Source: Collybia mongolica
Lineage: Eukaryota; Basidiomycota; Agaricomycetes; Agaricales; Clitocybaceae
Length of the DNA stretch: 64,000 nucleotides
Reading direction: 5' to 3'
NCBI GenBank assembly: GCA_013420905.1
Contig: JAAXNY010000008.1
Span: forward strand, 2,604,001-2,668,000
Below the pieces are notes generated by a model. That model searched no databases. It worked only from the letters and a program-made list of their open reading frames with translations, and was not told the origin of the DNA. Shown here in pieces: positions 25,709 to 38,480 of the stretch. The position numbers and the translations under genes were made by a program. Positions within the stretch are counted from its first letter, which is position 1, and each line of letters begins with the position of its first letter.

Positions 25709-26765
25709 TTAAGCCTCCTTCGCTAGACCAAGGGCACCAGAATTTATTATCAACGTGAACTCCGCTCCTTGGGTTCCTGCTTTCGTTGCCTGCGCTGCTG
25801 GTGGAAGGGCAGCAGAGCCGAGCTTTCCAGCTGCAACAATACTCTTCCCCAATGTCGAAATCTAAAAATAGTCTGGTTTGTACCTCAACAAAATGTCGAA
25901 GTGTTCTTACCTGAATTTCAACATTGCTCGAGAAATGGGACATGAGTCCGGTAACCGCTCTGGAAGTATGAGACAGTTACGAAAACGACAAATGGCAGTA
26001 ACGGAGCGTTGCTCACCCCAGAATCGATTCGGCAATCCGTGAATCACCTCGCGACGTTCCAGCAAGGTAGCCTGGCCTGAAGACAATAGTATCGCTGTAT
26101 CCTAGCCCTGCCAATCCAACCTCCGTCAGACCCTTGCTCCTAGAAAGTCACTACAGTCAGATATGAGACATTGAGTTGGCATGAATACACGAACTGAGGA
26201 TACAGGAATGACGCAGAAGGGTTGGCTCCAATAGACTGAGGTACATACAAGGTCAGCAAATAGAGAATGTAGTTGATATAAGAGGTACTCACCGAAACAT
26301 AGATGAGCCGTTGGGGCAAATCCGTCTTTGCTTCCCGGGCGGCGTTAATGACATACCTAGAAATAATTTCCCGTCGTAAATAGGCAGAAGCAATGGTGTT
26401 GCTCGACTTACTCTCTATCAATCTTGACAAATGCCTCAGCACTCCCAGCAGCCTTCTTCGTCGTCCCCATTCTGCAGAACACCCATCAATACTTCAAGCC
26501 AGTCCTACACGCGTTCCAGCACGCACGCGATAAAGACAACATCCCACTTCCCCTCTTTCAGCCCAGACTCCCCAAGCTTCTCAAAATCAATCGTCTTCTG
26601 CACCAGTTTGTCTTTTCCTGTCGTCAGAGTATCGGTATTGGTGACCCTCCGGCCATATTCGCCGACTTTCGTGAAATGGGGACTCGCGAGAAGTTCTTTG
26701 AGGACGTTTTGTCCGACCTGACCAGTGGCACCGAGAAGGAGAGCTGTTTGACCTGTCATAGTCAC
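25709..26765 (-). CDS. FMP52: FMP52-like mitochondrial outer-membrane NAD(P)-binding protein
   Basis: Atypical short-chain dehydrogenase of the TIP30/HTATIP2 kind; the yeast orthologue localises to the mitochondrial outer membrane. Exons resolved: 26527-26765, 26412-26471, 26293-26356, then a short one starting near 26242 that ends at a GTTCGT donor, and further exons to the TAA at 25709-25711. The N-terminus TALLLGATGQVGQNVLKELL has the Rossmann glycine motif GATGQVG. GTTKKAAGSAEAFVKIDREY carries the family's Tyr region, followed by ASFLYPQSKGLTEVGLAGLG with the catalytic Lys, and IVFRPGYLAG. The end is GALGLAKEA. Either of two ATGs (26765 or 26759) could start the protein. The biochemical function of the family is not established. 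Confidence 0.88.
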
Positions 26766-27075
26766 TGAGAGAGAGAGAAAGTTTCAAATCAAGAGTTCGC
26801 AACTGCAGGTGAATATTTGAATGGTGGTCTCCAAACCATTGTTGTCGGATATTGGCCGGAAACATTCGCCATCCGGCATCCCCAAGTGATGAAGTAACCG
26901 GTTACCTATTCCTCTCTCGTAACCAGCACTCTTAAACTAAGTGTGAATCCCTTTACCAATATAATAAATAGTAGTGGGCCTCCCATGATCCCCAAGCCAC
27001 ATACATGTGCAAGAAACATTCTACAACACCCAGATTACAACAACATCCGGCCAACCACTACAATAACTTCGAAGT
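26766..27075. other. Short intergenic region between FMP52 and Ytp1-domain genes
   Basis: About 310 bp between the FMP52 start and the 3' end of the upstream Ytp1-domain gene, both on the minus strand. It should hold the FMP52 promoter. A GAGAGAGAGA tract lies at about 26767-26777, immediately 5' of the FMP52 start. Nothing else is distinctive. Confidence 0.4.
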
Positions 27076-29166
27076 TCAATCATCCTCATCCTCACCAATT
27101 ACATGCTGTGTCGCCAGTGGTCGCCTCGCCTCCACATTCGGAACGCGTGCATACCACTTCGACCGGATAGCTCCCGTAGTCATCTCGACGTTGGTGCCAG
27201 TCGACGCGTTATCGGCATTTCGGCCAGTTGTGGAATATAGGTGGATGAGGAGGACGATAAAGAAGTATAACAAGAAAGCAATACTGTCGGACGGTATCCG
27301 TGAGCATACAGTAGTGATGAACCTGAACACAAGACTGAAAACGCACCTGAACATTATCAAAATATATGTTACATGGTCCATGTCGTTCTCGTGCACGTAT
27401 CTGAGTTCTTCGTCGGTAGCGGACATAAATAACAGTCTGAATAACGTTTAGTTCCTTATTGCCAGGCTCATAGACAAACAAAAGTTTACCCAGCAGAAAC
27501 GAGTAACTAAAGAAAGAATCTGTGAGAGGTTGAACCAGGCGATGAGCATGGCTGACATACGAAGGGTGGAAGGTGTCTGAATGCCCGGGCGGCAGCGCTC
27601 GTCCCACTCTCGTTTAGTGAGGGGACCGGGTATCTGGGACTGCGAAGGGGGGCATCCGCGAGGGTGTGGTCGCTAACATTGTCGTCATCCACTGATTCCG
27701 AGCTTCCAGAAGATTTTGATGAAAAGAAACAGATTTCGATTATGCGTGTCACGCCCGCCAACATCAACGTATGACCGAAGGTAGCATGCACCTAAGACAG
27801 TTCAGACAGACACAACAAGCCTTTTGATATGGGTTCTCACCATAGTCGAGATCATGAGGGCTTGAGCGTGTCCCGCCATGGCCCACCCGGTCAATATTAT
27901 TCTGAAAGAGTTTAAGGACCGAAAAAGGTACAAAAAGGAGAAAATATGCCCACATGAGTCCAGGAACAACATTTCGTTGGTTGTTGCGGGCAAGGAAAAT
28001 GCCCAGCATACCACCCGCCCACCCTATGCCCTAGGTTCAACAAAGGGCCATCATTAAAACAAAGCAGAGAGGCTCTTACAAAGGACGCCAAGAATGCTAA
28101 ATAAGGGATAGTTCTTAAAATACAGTCTGTCATGAAGGTTCCAGCGACAACTTACGTGTGTTGCATGTCCTTAACAGACCATGTTGATCCGCGATGTTCA
28201 GTAAATGTGTTGACTGGGATAGGAGGTTATCCAACTTTCACATTCCCTATCTACGAGCAGTGCTTACCGACGCCCTATTAGATTATCACGATTTATTATG
28301 GGTGCTTAGCCGCGAAAAATTCCATAACTTACCCAGAGCATGATTACCCTTTTTTTTTTTTTTGACATGATGAGGTAAATTCACTGCAAGATATTTGAGG
28401 CGCACCATGAATCCCACCATTCCGGGCTTCTCCCACTGCGCCTCACCCAACCTTCACCAACAAGCAATATTATAGCCATTATCGACGCGTAAGCGATGAA
28501 GCCACTGCCCATGATATAATGAGCTAGACATTGGCCTATGAAGTCTGTGAGACAAGATGAATGTTGAATGACAGTGAAACGCCTACCCAATCCACCTCCA
28601 CGGCAATAGCCACGATATGTCAGGACACCAAACAGCATCTGGGTCCAACCGAGGATTGGATATGCCTTTCCAAGGACACCATGAGCAACAACAGTCCATG
28701 GCCTAATGGTTTTTTCGTGAATATGAAGCTTGAGGTATATTCCCAAGAGGAGTTGCCCGATGATGGGCAGGAACAAGAATGACCCGAACGATCCGTGTAC
28801 AGATGGTAAGAACATACGTCCCTTGTGTGCGTGACCGAGGAAGTATCCGGCTATCGTCAACGCGAACCCTGTACTCTAACCCAGCATTCACTCATCAGCG
28901 CTTGTCGTGTCGACCAATAATGAGTATCGTACTTGGAGGGGTACATGCCATCGACTCCGTGTGATCCCCAATACCATCCCTACTGGGAACAGAACCCCCC
29001 AAACCGCAGCTTGAAGGACCATATGAATCCAAAGAATGGCATCTGTTGGTGTGTTCGCTTGCTCTTCAGTGAGTTTGTCATGATGAGGGTGTGCGACCGC
29101 CACTTGAAGCAGTGTTGCTGTGAGTATTAAAGACCATAGATGCAGACGCGCCCATGATCCAGACAT
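27076..29166 (-). CDS. Ytp1-domain multi-spanning membrane protein (DUF2427 plus Ytp1)
   Basis: Fungal integral membrane protein combining an N-terminal DUF2427 region and a C-terminal Ytp1 domain. The start [20 protein letters not shown] is a signal sequence, then [20 protein letters not shown] and a membrane helix, [20 protein letters not shown]. Later exons give [104 protein letters not shown] and [20 protein letters not shown]. The spaced His residues recall cytochrome b561/ferric-reductase membrane bundles, but haem binding is not proven for this family. The last exon (about 27076-27440) adds membrane helices and an acidic tail EDEDD. An ATG at 29223 is an alternative start. Confidence 0.85.
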
Positions 29167-30774
29167 GGCACAGATGCTAACTGCTGCAAGTTTTGTGATA
29201 TAGTGGTATAAGGAGCACAACAAGTGAGAATTAGATTCCGCCCAAGCCGTGAGACCGATTCGACATGATGACTACCTCACGTTCCAGGCCTCACGTCATT
29301 CTAAACGCGTAAATTCGGATCACGTCCTCACGTGATGTTTTATTTGCCCTCCCGTCGGACAGCGTCGGACTCAGCCCGGGCTCAGCCATGCAGATTCCAC
29401 AATTCCACTCAACCGGAACCCCTAAACACACCCACTCAATAGACAAATCTAGGGAAATCTTGCGCAACCAAACATTAGCATGGAAAAACTAGCCTTATTA
29501 CTCAAAAAATAATATGCAACACAACGACATGCGATGGATGGCACAGTCCTGCAGGTTGCAGCCCCACAAGTCGACGGATGACTACCCGGCGGACAAGATT
29601 ATTAAGTCAACCGGCGTTTTTCCTCTCCCCCGTCCATCTTGAACGCGTCGTGATTCTACGGCCCTGAATTTGAAGGGCGTCTCTCGGCCAATCTTCTGGT
29701 GAAGTGAAGCCTACCGGTCCATACTTCGTGTCACCAGCATACCTTGTGTCACCACAAAGTAGCTTCTGGGTGTCATCAATGATTCATGTGATGGTCTAGT
29801 TAGTTTCAACTTCATTCCATATTAATGCAGCCGAGATTAGAACAGAACAAATCATCGGGCAGTTTCTTACTCATCAGCCTTCTCATCTTCGTTGCGGCAA
29901 TATGCGTCCTCGTATATGATCAAGGCAGGGGACTCATAACCTTAGTGCAACGCCCATAACTGTTCGCCAGGTCGACACCCATTTCCCTTCATCCTGGTTA
30001 ACATACTAGGCGCGTTCCGTCTTATTATGCATGACATCGTTCAACACGTGTACCCGTATCTTACCTTCTACCAACGAAGGAGTATACACTCGTTCTCTGA
30101 TCCACCTTTCTTTGGCTGGCGTGACTGGTATACTCCCTCCGCGGGCCCGATCGAAGTGGAAACCCTACGAAGGGAAACGCGTTCGACCACGATGGGGCAT
30201 ACGACTCGGCCATGGGCTGTTGTACCCCGGCTCTTTCCTTCGGACCAACATGTACGCAACGTCTTTTATCCCAAACCTCACGGATTTTTCAATTGTCGTT
30301 TGAACGACCACCAGATCCGGTCAAACAGCACAATGTCTCATGATCGAGAGGTCGCATGTGCAATGAGATTGCTTTGCCAAACGCGCATATCACACATACG
30401 ATCGAACCTCACCTCATCAAATAATTACTCTCATGGTCGCTAATGCAAGGTTCAAGTTACCGAAATTGAACCCGCGATCGTCCCGCGTGACGACTACAAT
30501 ACAATGGCCAACCTCGTCTCTCCCAATGAAGCATAACATCGGTTGAAACATCTCATGGTTGCTACGCCCACAGGGTCTGTTGAAACTGGCGCTAGCTATT
30601 ATTATCGCTGAAAATTATTTAGAACCGACATTATTCGGCGCTATTTTTAGCCAATAATATTCGACACATGCACGACCTCCTAACCCCTTCTGCGTTCCCA
30701 TATGCTTGACATGATCTGGTCCATGATAAAAGGCTCTGTATTTTTCACTTTTAATCATTCTCTCCTCCCCAAAC
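29167..30774. other. Intergenic region with putative lipase copy 2 promoter
   Basis: About 1.6 kb between the divergent Ytp1-domain gene and lipase copy 2. A GATAAAAG element at 30725-30732 lies about 50 bp before the lipase ATG. An open frame at 30027-30443 (+) has no recognisable domain, no signal peptide and overlaps another equally long frame, so it was not called. Confidence 0.4.
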
Positions 30775-32168
30775 ATGGTTGCACTTGGCCTGGTTGTGGC
30801 ATCCACTGTCCTCGCGGCGTACGCCGCCCCGGCACCCCAACTCATTCAGCCGAGGCAGGCGATCACAGTGCTTACGAGCGCGCAGATCGCAGCGTTCAAG
30901 CCGTACTCGTTCTTCGCTAGCGCTGGATATTGTTCGCCGAGTAGCACTCTTACGTGGAATTGTGGCAGTATGTGTCGTTTTGTAACGCCTTCATCATCAA
31001 CCCCTACTGATGCTCCTGCTAGCCAACTGCAACGCAAACCCTGGGTTTATCCCAGTTGCCTCTGGAGGGGATGGAGCTTCAGTACAATTTTGTACGTCTT
31101 TCCTTTGAACCTCTACAAGCAGAAATCAGCTAATGCCGTTTTATTGCGTAGGGTATGTGGGGTTCTCCCCCGCACAGAGTACAGTAATCGTCAGCCATCA
31201 AGGGACTGATACTGGTGAAATGTTGGCCACCTTTTTGTCGTTATGTGTCTACCTGACATTGATCATCGTCGTTTGTCAGTGAAGCTCTGAGCACCGACGC
31301 CAATGCTGTTCGCGGAAGTTTTGATCCAACACTGTTCCCCGGTGTAAGCTCATCCGTCACGGTGCATGAGGGATTCAGGAACGAACAAGCCAAGTAGGAT
31401 CTATCAGCTCCCTGTCCAAACGAACAGCACGTTTACCTCTTTTAGAACCGCTACCCAAATTTTGTCCGCTGTGCGAACTGCGCTGGCTGCCCACGGATCT
31501 TCGCATGTAACCATTGTGGGACACTCCCTAGGTGCGATTATCTAGTAGCTGGAACGAACGGTTTCCTTAACTCGTCTCTCCACAGGTGCTGCAATCGCTT
31601 TGATCGACGGGGTATACTTGCCACTTCACCTCCCTGGTGTAACTTTCAGGACTATCGGTTACGGAATGCCACGCGTATGCATTCCACTCGTATCACACTA
31701 CACCTTACTTAAACACTTTATGCAGGTTGGAAATCAAGCATTTGCTGATTATGTTGATGCGCATGTGTCCCTTACTCGCATCAATAACAGGTTGAGTGTG
31801 TTGATAGTCTCACCTTCACATCTTACTGATCAGCAGAGTGTTTTTAGGGAAGATTTTGTTCCGATCTTGCCAGGTATATAGCTATTACCGCTATTGATAT
31901 GGCCATCTGATGACCACGCCTTTCAGGTCGCTTCCTCGGGTATCATCATGCATCGGGTGAGATCCATATTCAGGATTCTGGTGCATGGGATGCCTGTCCA
32001 GGTATTAGAAATTCTTCCTCGTTCAAAATAATGGTCAATCACTGACGGTGTTTCACAGGACAAGACAATACTAGTACCTTGTGTACGACAGGCGATGTTG
32101 GGAATATCTTTGAGGGGTCAACGGCTGATCATGGTGGCCCGTATGATGGTGTTAACATGGGTTGCTGA
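30775..32168 (+). CDS. Secreted class-3 lipase, copy 2
   Basis: Paralogue of copy 1. MVALGLVVASTVLAAYA is a signal peptide; the propeptide ends near QPRQ and is followed by ITVLTSAQIAAFKPYSFFAS. The core continues with SSVTVHEGFRNEQAK, TATQILSAVRTALAAHGSSH, VTIVGHSLG (about 31505-31532, nucleophile Ser, split by an intron), GAAIALIDGVYLPLHLPG, GYGMPRVGNQAFADYVDAHV, and the end GQDNTSTLC...GGPYDGVNMGC with TGA at 32166-32168. The intron that separates the final DHSG and GPYDG in copies 1 and 5 is absent here. No disabling change was seen. The substrate cannot be told from sequence; feruloyl-esterase-like members exist in the same family. Confidence 0.83.
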
Positions 32169-33238
32169 GTGGAATTGGTTTGTCATGGTGTATTATTTAC
32201 CATCTATGCTTCTATGCTGTCACGTTTTTTGCGTGAAAGCTCAAGTCTGCTCAGGCGTTTCGGCAAATCTAGCGCGGGCGCCTTACGCCAAGCCACTCCA
32301 ACTCCGAGTTGAACATGACCGAGACATAAATCCAAACACATATCTAAGCCTATCATGATGCATTATGACCCGATATTCATATGAAGTATGACGATACAAG
32401 CTATGTTCAGCGCCGCCGAGGTGGAATGCGAGCTCACTTATCCAATCGTAAGCGCCAATTTGTTGACAGTATTCGAAAACAGCTTGAATGCTTACTAGCT
32501 TCGATGTTCCTTCCAAAGCCCAGGGCGTTGACCATGTTCAGCCCGTATGGCTACCGCATAATTGCAACACGTATACGTTCAGACCTTGGTTATTATTGAA
32601 ATCACAGTTGCACCTTTTTCATCTTATCTGTTCCTTCATACGCCAAGATATTTATGTTCCGTGAAACATCGAAGGGAGCCTAGGGCTCTGGCTTGTGTTC
32701 CTGAAGAAACTTTGATGAAGGACAGACGGTATGCTTAGTTCAAGCCTTATGGAAGCGGTGTCAACTCATTGTCCTCACTATTCTCCCTGATTCGACCTCA
32801 GCAGGGCACCTGCCAAAGATATATATCATCGCCAGAATTGCTCAGATGATTAAACGGTAGAATGCACATGCACATGTGCATGGTACCATACGGATATGTT
32901 CTGCATGGTCTCAAATGAGGCATATATTCTCTGCAATACACATGCTCCCAAATAAGTGAGCCTATTTTCCGAACTATCAGCTGACCGGACACTATTCCGA
33001 CGTGACACAAATTCGTCCCCGCAAGTCGCGTGCCACACGCGGCCTCTGGCGTAAGATACGTTCGCACATGGCATTATACCGCACTTTTTTAAATGACCCG
33101 CATACCATTCTTGGCTTCGAACAGGATGTCTTGGTCGACCTGGTCAGCCTCTCTTGGCTACCCTTGGTCTCGTTATAAAGTTGTTGAGATGCGATCTTCA
33201 TCTTCACCAGCGTGTCTTAACCAGTTGACGTTTTAATC
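32169..33238. other. Intergenic region between lipase copies 2 and 3
   Basis: About 1.07 kb with no supportable gene apart from the TATA-like element of copy 3 listed separately. Minus-strand frames around 32800-33200 show no domain. Confidence 0.4.
33174..33180 (+). promoter_or_regulatory. TATA box of lipase copy 3
   Basis: TATAAAG, 65 bp before the ATG at 33239. Lipase copy 5 has the same heptamer 64 bp before its ATG, which supports both as core promoter elements retained since duplication. Confidence 0.6.
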
Positions 33239-34731
33239 ATGGTACCAACGATCTCTGGATTTGTTTTCGCTGCACTCCTCGGTGCTCTCACGGCCCACGC
33301 TGCACCTTCATTGGTGCCACGGCAAAGTGTCACGACCCTCACACCTGCCCAGGTTGCCGCATTCAAGCCATACACCTACTATGCTAGTGCGGCATACTGC
33401 AAACCTGCGGCAACCTTGGCGTGGAATTGCGGAAGTATGTCATTCCTAGAATGGTTATCGAATATCGCGAGATTTACACAATATAACAGCCAATTGTAAT
33501 GCAAATTCAGGTTTTCAACCTGTCGCCTCTGGAGGTGACGGTGCGATTACACAATATTGGTTCGTCGGATACGATCCGTCGCTTCAGGTATGTCCATCCG
33601 TCCACTTTTCATTAGACGCATTTGATGAAAATTGCGTTTGCGAAGTCGGTCATTGTTGCCTACCAGGTACGTCTCTCAAATATTACAATGTAAAGAGGAC
33701 GTATATTCACTTGGCATGTTTTTTCTTTTCAGGGAACGGATACCTCAAAAATGTAAGGAAATTACGCAGTAATTATGTATCCACTCATCTCTTTCAGTAT
33801 TCCTATTGTCACTGATGCCGACTTTTTCCTGGACGACTTGAAGCCTGCACTCTTCCCAGGAATCAACACCTCTGTGAAGACTCACAACGGATTCGGAGAA
33901 GCACAAGTCAGGTTGGTGTTGGTCTTGAAGCTTTGAAGTGCCAGTCACATTCTAATCCATTCTGTGTAGATCAGCTGCCGCTGTACTAGCTGGTGTCAAG
34001 ACTGCAATGTCTCGACATGGTGCCACCAAGGTCACCATCGTTGGGCACTCGCTCGGTAGGTGAGTTGTGTGATTTCAATGGAACTTGTTCCTGAGTAGAA
34101 AATTCCACAGGCGGAGCCATTGCACTAATCAGCTCAGTTTACCTCCCCTTGCACTTGCCCATAGGGACCGTCTTTAGGACTGTTACCTACGGAATGCCGA
34201 GAGTATGTTTTCGAAGATTTTCATCATCTCCGCATTAATGGCAGTCATAGGTCGGCAACCAAGCCTTTGTTGACTACGTCAACGCCCGCCGCGATGTAAC
34301 GCGCGTTGTTAACCAGTAAGTATCATCGATCCTCTTTCAAAGGCTCTTTGCTGATTGCTTATAGGGATGATATCGTGCCTATCGTTCCTGGTAAGCCGCG
34401 AACTTAAAAAATATTTCGAATTTGACTCCTAAAATTCCATCTCAGGTCGATTCCTCGGATTCCACCATGTCAACGGCGAAAAGCATATTTTGAACTCTAA
34501 TGGATGGATTGACTGCCCAGGTAGGACTTCTGAGTCCTGGTGGTATGTTGATGCTAAATATCATTTCTTCAGGACAAGATAACACGAACTCACAATGCAC
34601 GATCGGATACGTTCCGAACATCTTCGCAGGTGATGCTAATGATCATAAAGGTAAGCCTTGTCAGTGTGGACCACAGTCATTAACGAATTTTATGTCAAGG
34701 CCCTTACGATGGTGTCAACATGGGTTGTTAA
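33239..34731 (+). CDS. Secreted class-3 lipase, copy 3
   Basis: Closest in the window to copy 5. MVPTISGFVFAALLGALTAHA is the signal peptide; the propeptide ends VPRQ and is followed by SVTTLTPAQVAAFKPYTYYA. Visible core segments: TDADFFLDDLKPALFPGINT, VKTHNGFGEAQVR, VTIVGHSLG (about 34030-34056) interrupted by an intron, GAIALISSVYLPLHLP, VTYGMPRVGNQAFVDYVNAR, DDIVPIVPGRFLGFHHVNGE, and GQDNTNSQCTIGYVPNIFAG...GPYDGVNMGC with TAA at 34729-34731. Compared with copy 1 the gene has an extra intron before the VGNQ segment and keeps the final split before GPYDG. The reading frame is intact through all junctions checked. Secreted lipase or esterase; substrate unknown. Confidence 0.84.
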
Positions 34732-35229
34732 AATTCTGCTAACTTATGTTGAAGTGTGTACGATATATGAATGAAGTGCACTTGTATTATAATATTACGC
34801 GGCTCGACAACATCAACATTGGGCGAAGGTGTCACTCGGATCACGCCCTGGTCCGGGCACATCGATTTCATCGTGGGCGGGCTGTGAATGGAATATTTGG
34901 CCCAGAGGAGCAGAATCATGTCAGGTGTATTTCACTAGTATGGCTGCGCCCTAATTTCCAGCATACACATGTATTAGAGGACTTCCCTTGATATTGTTGA
35001 TTATGCCTGTACGTTCGTTTCGACCGAAAAAAGTAAGTGGAATTAATGCAACTTGAATTACAGAAACTGATTATACAAAAAATATAATGCATACATATGC
35101 AATACTAGATAATTTTTGTTGAGTGAGGTGAGAATCGATAACTCGCCTTTATTTTTTGAAAGACACCAGGAGACGGATCGACGCGCACTTTAAGTCAGAT
35201 GTCATCTGCGTGTTCGTTTCACCCGTAGT
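34732..35229. other. Intergenic region, convergent gene ends
   Basis: About 500 bp between the 3' ends of lipase copy 3 and the FAD-linked oxidoreductase. AT-rich near 35030-35160, probably 3' UTR and terminator sequence. Nothing else recognised. Confidence 0.4.
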
Positions 35230-37229
35230 TTAAAATCTCCACCCTCCAGCTAATCCCATCACATTCAATGGATCGACGCGCCTCTTGAGGTTTTTCAACC
35301 TCGGGAGATTCTCCCCATAGAGGTCGACCAAAGGTGTGTCGAAAATGGCATAGTTGGGGTAGGTCACGGCATCGCTTGCTTGTCCAGACCCTTCTGCTAC
35401 TTTTTTTAAGTGAGCAGCACTCTGTTTGATGGCAGCTTGGAATATTGAGTCAAATTCGGCCGTGTCACCTGTGTATGCAAAAACTATGCCTGTCGGATTT
35501 GGGTGCTGGGAGCGGGACTTTGCGCTTAAATAGGCAGATTCAGAGGTTGCGTGCGCAAAGGCCGTCGGAAGGAATGGTTCTATGGCATGTGTGACAAGAG
35601 GGCTTGCGGCAGGTGGAAGGTTTGTCCCCCAGTACTATAATTCAAGTAAAATGGTGAGCGAGAAGGCTAGAATATGACTGACCATAGTCTCGTTCCATAT
35701 GGCTTGTAACATCTGTTTCGAATAGAATGATGTTGGTATGCCGTTGGTAGTGACTCTGAGGGGGGTCGTAATGAGTTAGCAAACATTCCTTCTAATGTGA
35801 GACTAACCGAAGATCGTCGAAACCGGCGAAGGATTGAACAAGGGACAGCATGGATCGCGTACAGAGATCTTTTGTTAATGACGGAATGTTCGTGAAAGTG
35901 TCGAAGATTTTTTGGGGCGGCTGGGGCGCATCGTAGAACAGGAATACATTTATTTGAAACTATACATCAAAACTTAAGATGAGTGAAGAACTAAGAACAT
36001 TATACTCACCTGACCAGATAAACCCACGGTAAGGGCAACGACATTGGCCTTGGGATCAGTCGCACTGCTCGAAAAAAGTGCTACAGCATTGCGGACTTTG
36101 TCAATATGTGCAGAGGAGTAACTGATGATACCACCCTGAGTTTGAATGAGCTATGATATCCAAAAGGGACAGGTAAGAGGTTACCCAAATTGCGCCCTGG
36201 GGTAATGTTTTGAAAGTGATTTGCGTAACAATTCCCTATTTTCAAAAATATTTAAGGAACTCTCCATAAACGCAACTTCCTATCCCACAAAGTTGTTGAA
36301 ACCACCCTAAATACGCAGAGTTATAAGTGAATGTTTTCGGAAATACACAAAATAATGACACCTTCAGGCCGAAAAAGAGCTCTGGGTCAGAAGCTTCGGT
36401 GATGGAAACGATGCGGCCATCTGGCCTGACCAGTTGATGGCCCACAACGGTATCCATGGACAGGCCATACTGGTTGGTTATATATGAATAGCCTTGGACC
36501 CATAATCAATCATCAAAATTCCCCGCATAAATTTTAATGTTCCTCGTACCTCCCCCTAATGTGAAACCCCCGATGCCAAGGTCAGGAGCGCGTGAGCCAA
36601 CTAGGCTGATATTATAAGGAGCTAATGCTGCATAAACGTCGTCCCAGATCATCCCAGAGCCGACAGTAGCAGTCTTATCTATCGGGTTGAAACTGAGGTC
36701 TTTAATTCTCGACAACGAGATGTGCACCCCAGGGGTTGAAGAGAAACCTGGGTTTACGGTATGGCCGCCGCTTTTCACCTAATTTCATTTTTTTCAAGTC
36801 AGAACATGTGGTTGGCTCGGTTGTAAAAAGTCTATGACTTACTGCGAAGGGTGTACGAGTACTACCGAGGAATTCAATCTGAGTTTATGTCGTCAACGTC
36901 GCTCGAAGGCTTTGAATTTCAACGCACTATTCTGCTAATGTCCGCGGCTGTCCCAGGCTCAACACTGCACATCGATTTTTGGGAAACTGAAGGCGTCCAG
37001 TGATGGGTGTCTCGCTCATACTGTGGTTGGCCTGGTTATATCTAACGATCGAGCCATGTCTTTTGCTGAGCTCAATGGACCCACCTGGAAAGTAGACACC
37101 ACTTGCGGGCGATACAATCTTCTCAAGCACGTTGCAGATGTTAATGGGTACCTGGGAGGTCGTTGCTAGTGTTGGAAGGGCCAGACACAACCAGATAAAT
37201 CGATACGTAAAACCGCAGTTGAAATGCAT
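35230..37229 (-). CDS. Secreted FAD-linked oxidoreductase (BBE-like, PCMH domain)
   Basis: Berberine-bridge-enzyme-like flavoprotein; family members oxidise sugars, alcohols or secondary metabolites with oxygen. The start at 37229 encodes MHFNCGFTYRFIWLCLALPTLATTSQ, a signal peptide. Then come CSVEPGTAADI, STRTPFAVKSGGHTVNPGF, whose His matches the position of the covalent FAD attachment, VGSGMIWDDVYAALAPYNIS, GIGGFTLGGG, GLSMDTVVGHQLVRPDGRIV and EASDPELFFGLKGGFNNFG. The C-terminus NVMGLAGGWRF precedes the TAA at 35230-35232. Getting from YNQANH to CSVEPG in frame needs either a very short intron (about 35 bp, GTATGA..TTCAG) or a different model, so the first 80 residues are less sure. No second covalent-FAD Cys was identified. 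The gene lies among lipase paralogues, tail to tail with copy 3. Confidence 0.8.
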
Positions 37230-38480
37230 CGTGGAGGAAGGAGGGCTCAGCCTGCGATCGTATTTATTATTAATAAGGGCTGTGAAAGGTCAGGGACTGA
37301 TATGAGTACGCATGCAGAACATCAATCGTATTTCTTTCAACATCTGCTGATAGTAATAACACAAAGCCATGCAACATGAGCCACAGTATACGGTTCATAC
37401 GTTTCAACAGATGCTGATGGCGGGCCCTACGGGATCGCCTGCGGGTCCAAGCCTCTGCAAGGGTCAAACGTGACACTCTTGTTGACAAGACATGCAACAC
37501 CTGGCATACACAGGGGATCGGACCTACGGCGATTGACGGCACAACTGGGAAACGATGGGTATGGTGGTAAAATACCGTTGCGCGCCTAGGTCTCTGACGT
37601 AATTATCGAGAACGAAAAAAACCTTCTTGAAACCAGAAGGCAAGTCATGAAGATGCTAAAAAGAAGTTTGAACTAACCAGATGAACACGGGGATGGTTGA
37701 TGTCGACAGGAGGAAGCTAGCGCAGGAAGATGATGCGTTCAAGATGGGGCTTTAATGGGCGTGTACGTACGTGGTGGCGTTCCTAGAACTGAGAAGGATT
37801 TGGGCTATGCGGCTTTGCTCAAAATGCTTAGACAAGCTTAGACAGTATCCGAATTTCGTCTTTCTTCGCGGCATGTCATAAAATTTTCACTGTAGTTAAT
37901 TATCCTGTCAAGGATACTTAGTATATCCTATCAGAGCGTAGGACGTACTGAACACAACACATTCACCCAATAAGCTAGAGTTGATTTTTGCAGGACAAGC
38001 CTTGCAAATTGCCATTCCGTGTATTTCGGGAATTGGGAATTGATTATCACATGTTCAACGCCTATCCAATCATCGTCGTCGGACCTCAGTGTTATTTCTC
38101 GTTCTTACATATGCTCGTGTCACCCATAATTCGGCTTCCCTGCTGACTCGACCTGTTGGTTCTTGTGTTCGTTTTGCCCTTTGTCGGAGGATATGTGCAG
38201 CGGGCGTGTCAGCCTACTTATCTGTATTTCTAGGCTTAAACTTCTATCCTGTCGAATGGACTATCAAAACAAACGGAATGATACCTCGGGTAAAGCAACC
38301 CTCCCCACCACATATCTCGAACTGGCTTCGTGTGGGCGTGAAGATTCGAGACACCGCTAGACCCCTTTCGTTAACGCATTTTCAGAGAAACTTTACACGG
38401 ACTTATATGAGGACGCACAGTACTATATGCAATGGCGAACGTTGCAGATATATCGCGAAGAATTTCAAACCTTGTACGAC
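37230..38480. other. Intergenic region between the oxidoreductase and the lipase pseudogene
   Basis: About 1.25 kb. Several overlapping short frames (37270-37542 on -, 38089-38487 on +) have no recognisable domain. No repeat was recognised. Confidence 0.35.

Noticed and set aside
30027..30443. 138-codon frame upstream of lipase copy 2
   Set aside because: No domain, overlapping frame of similar length, weak codon pattern; likely chance.
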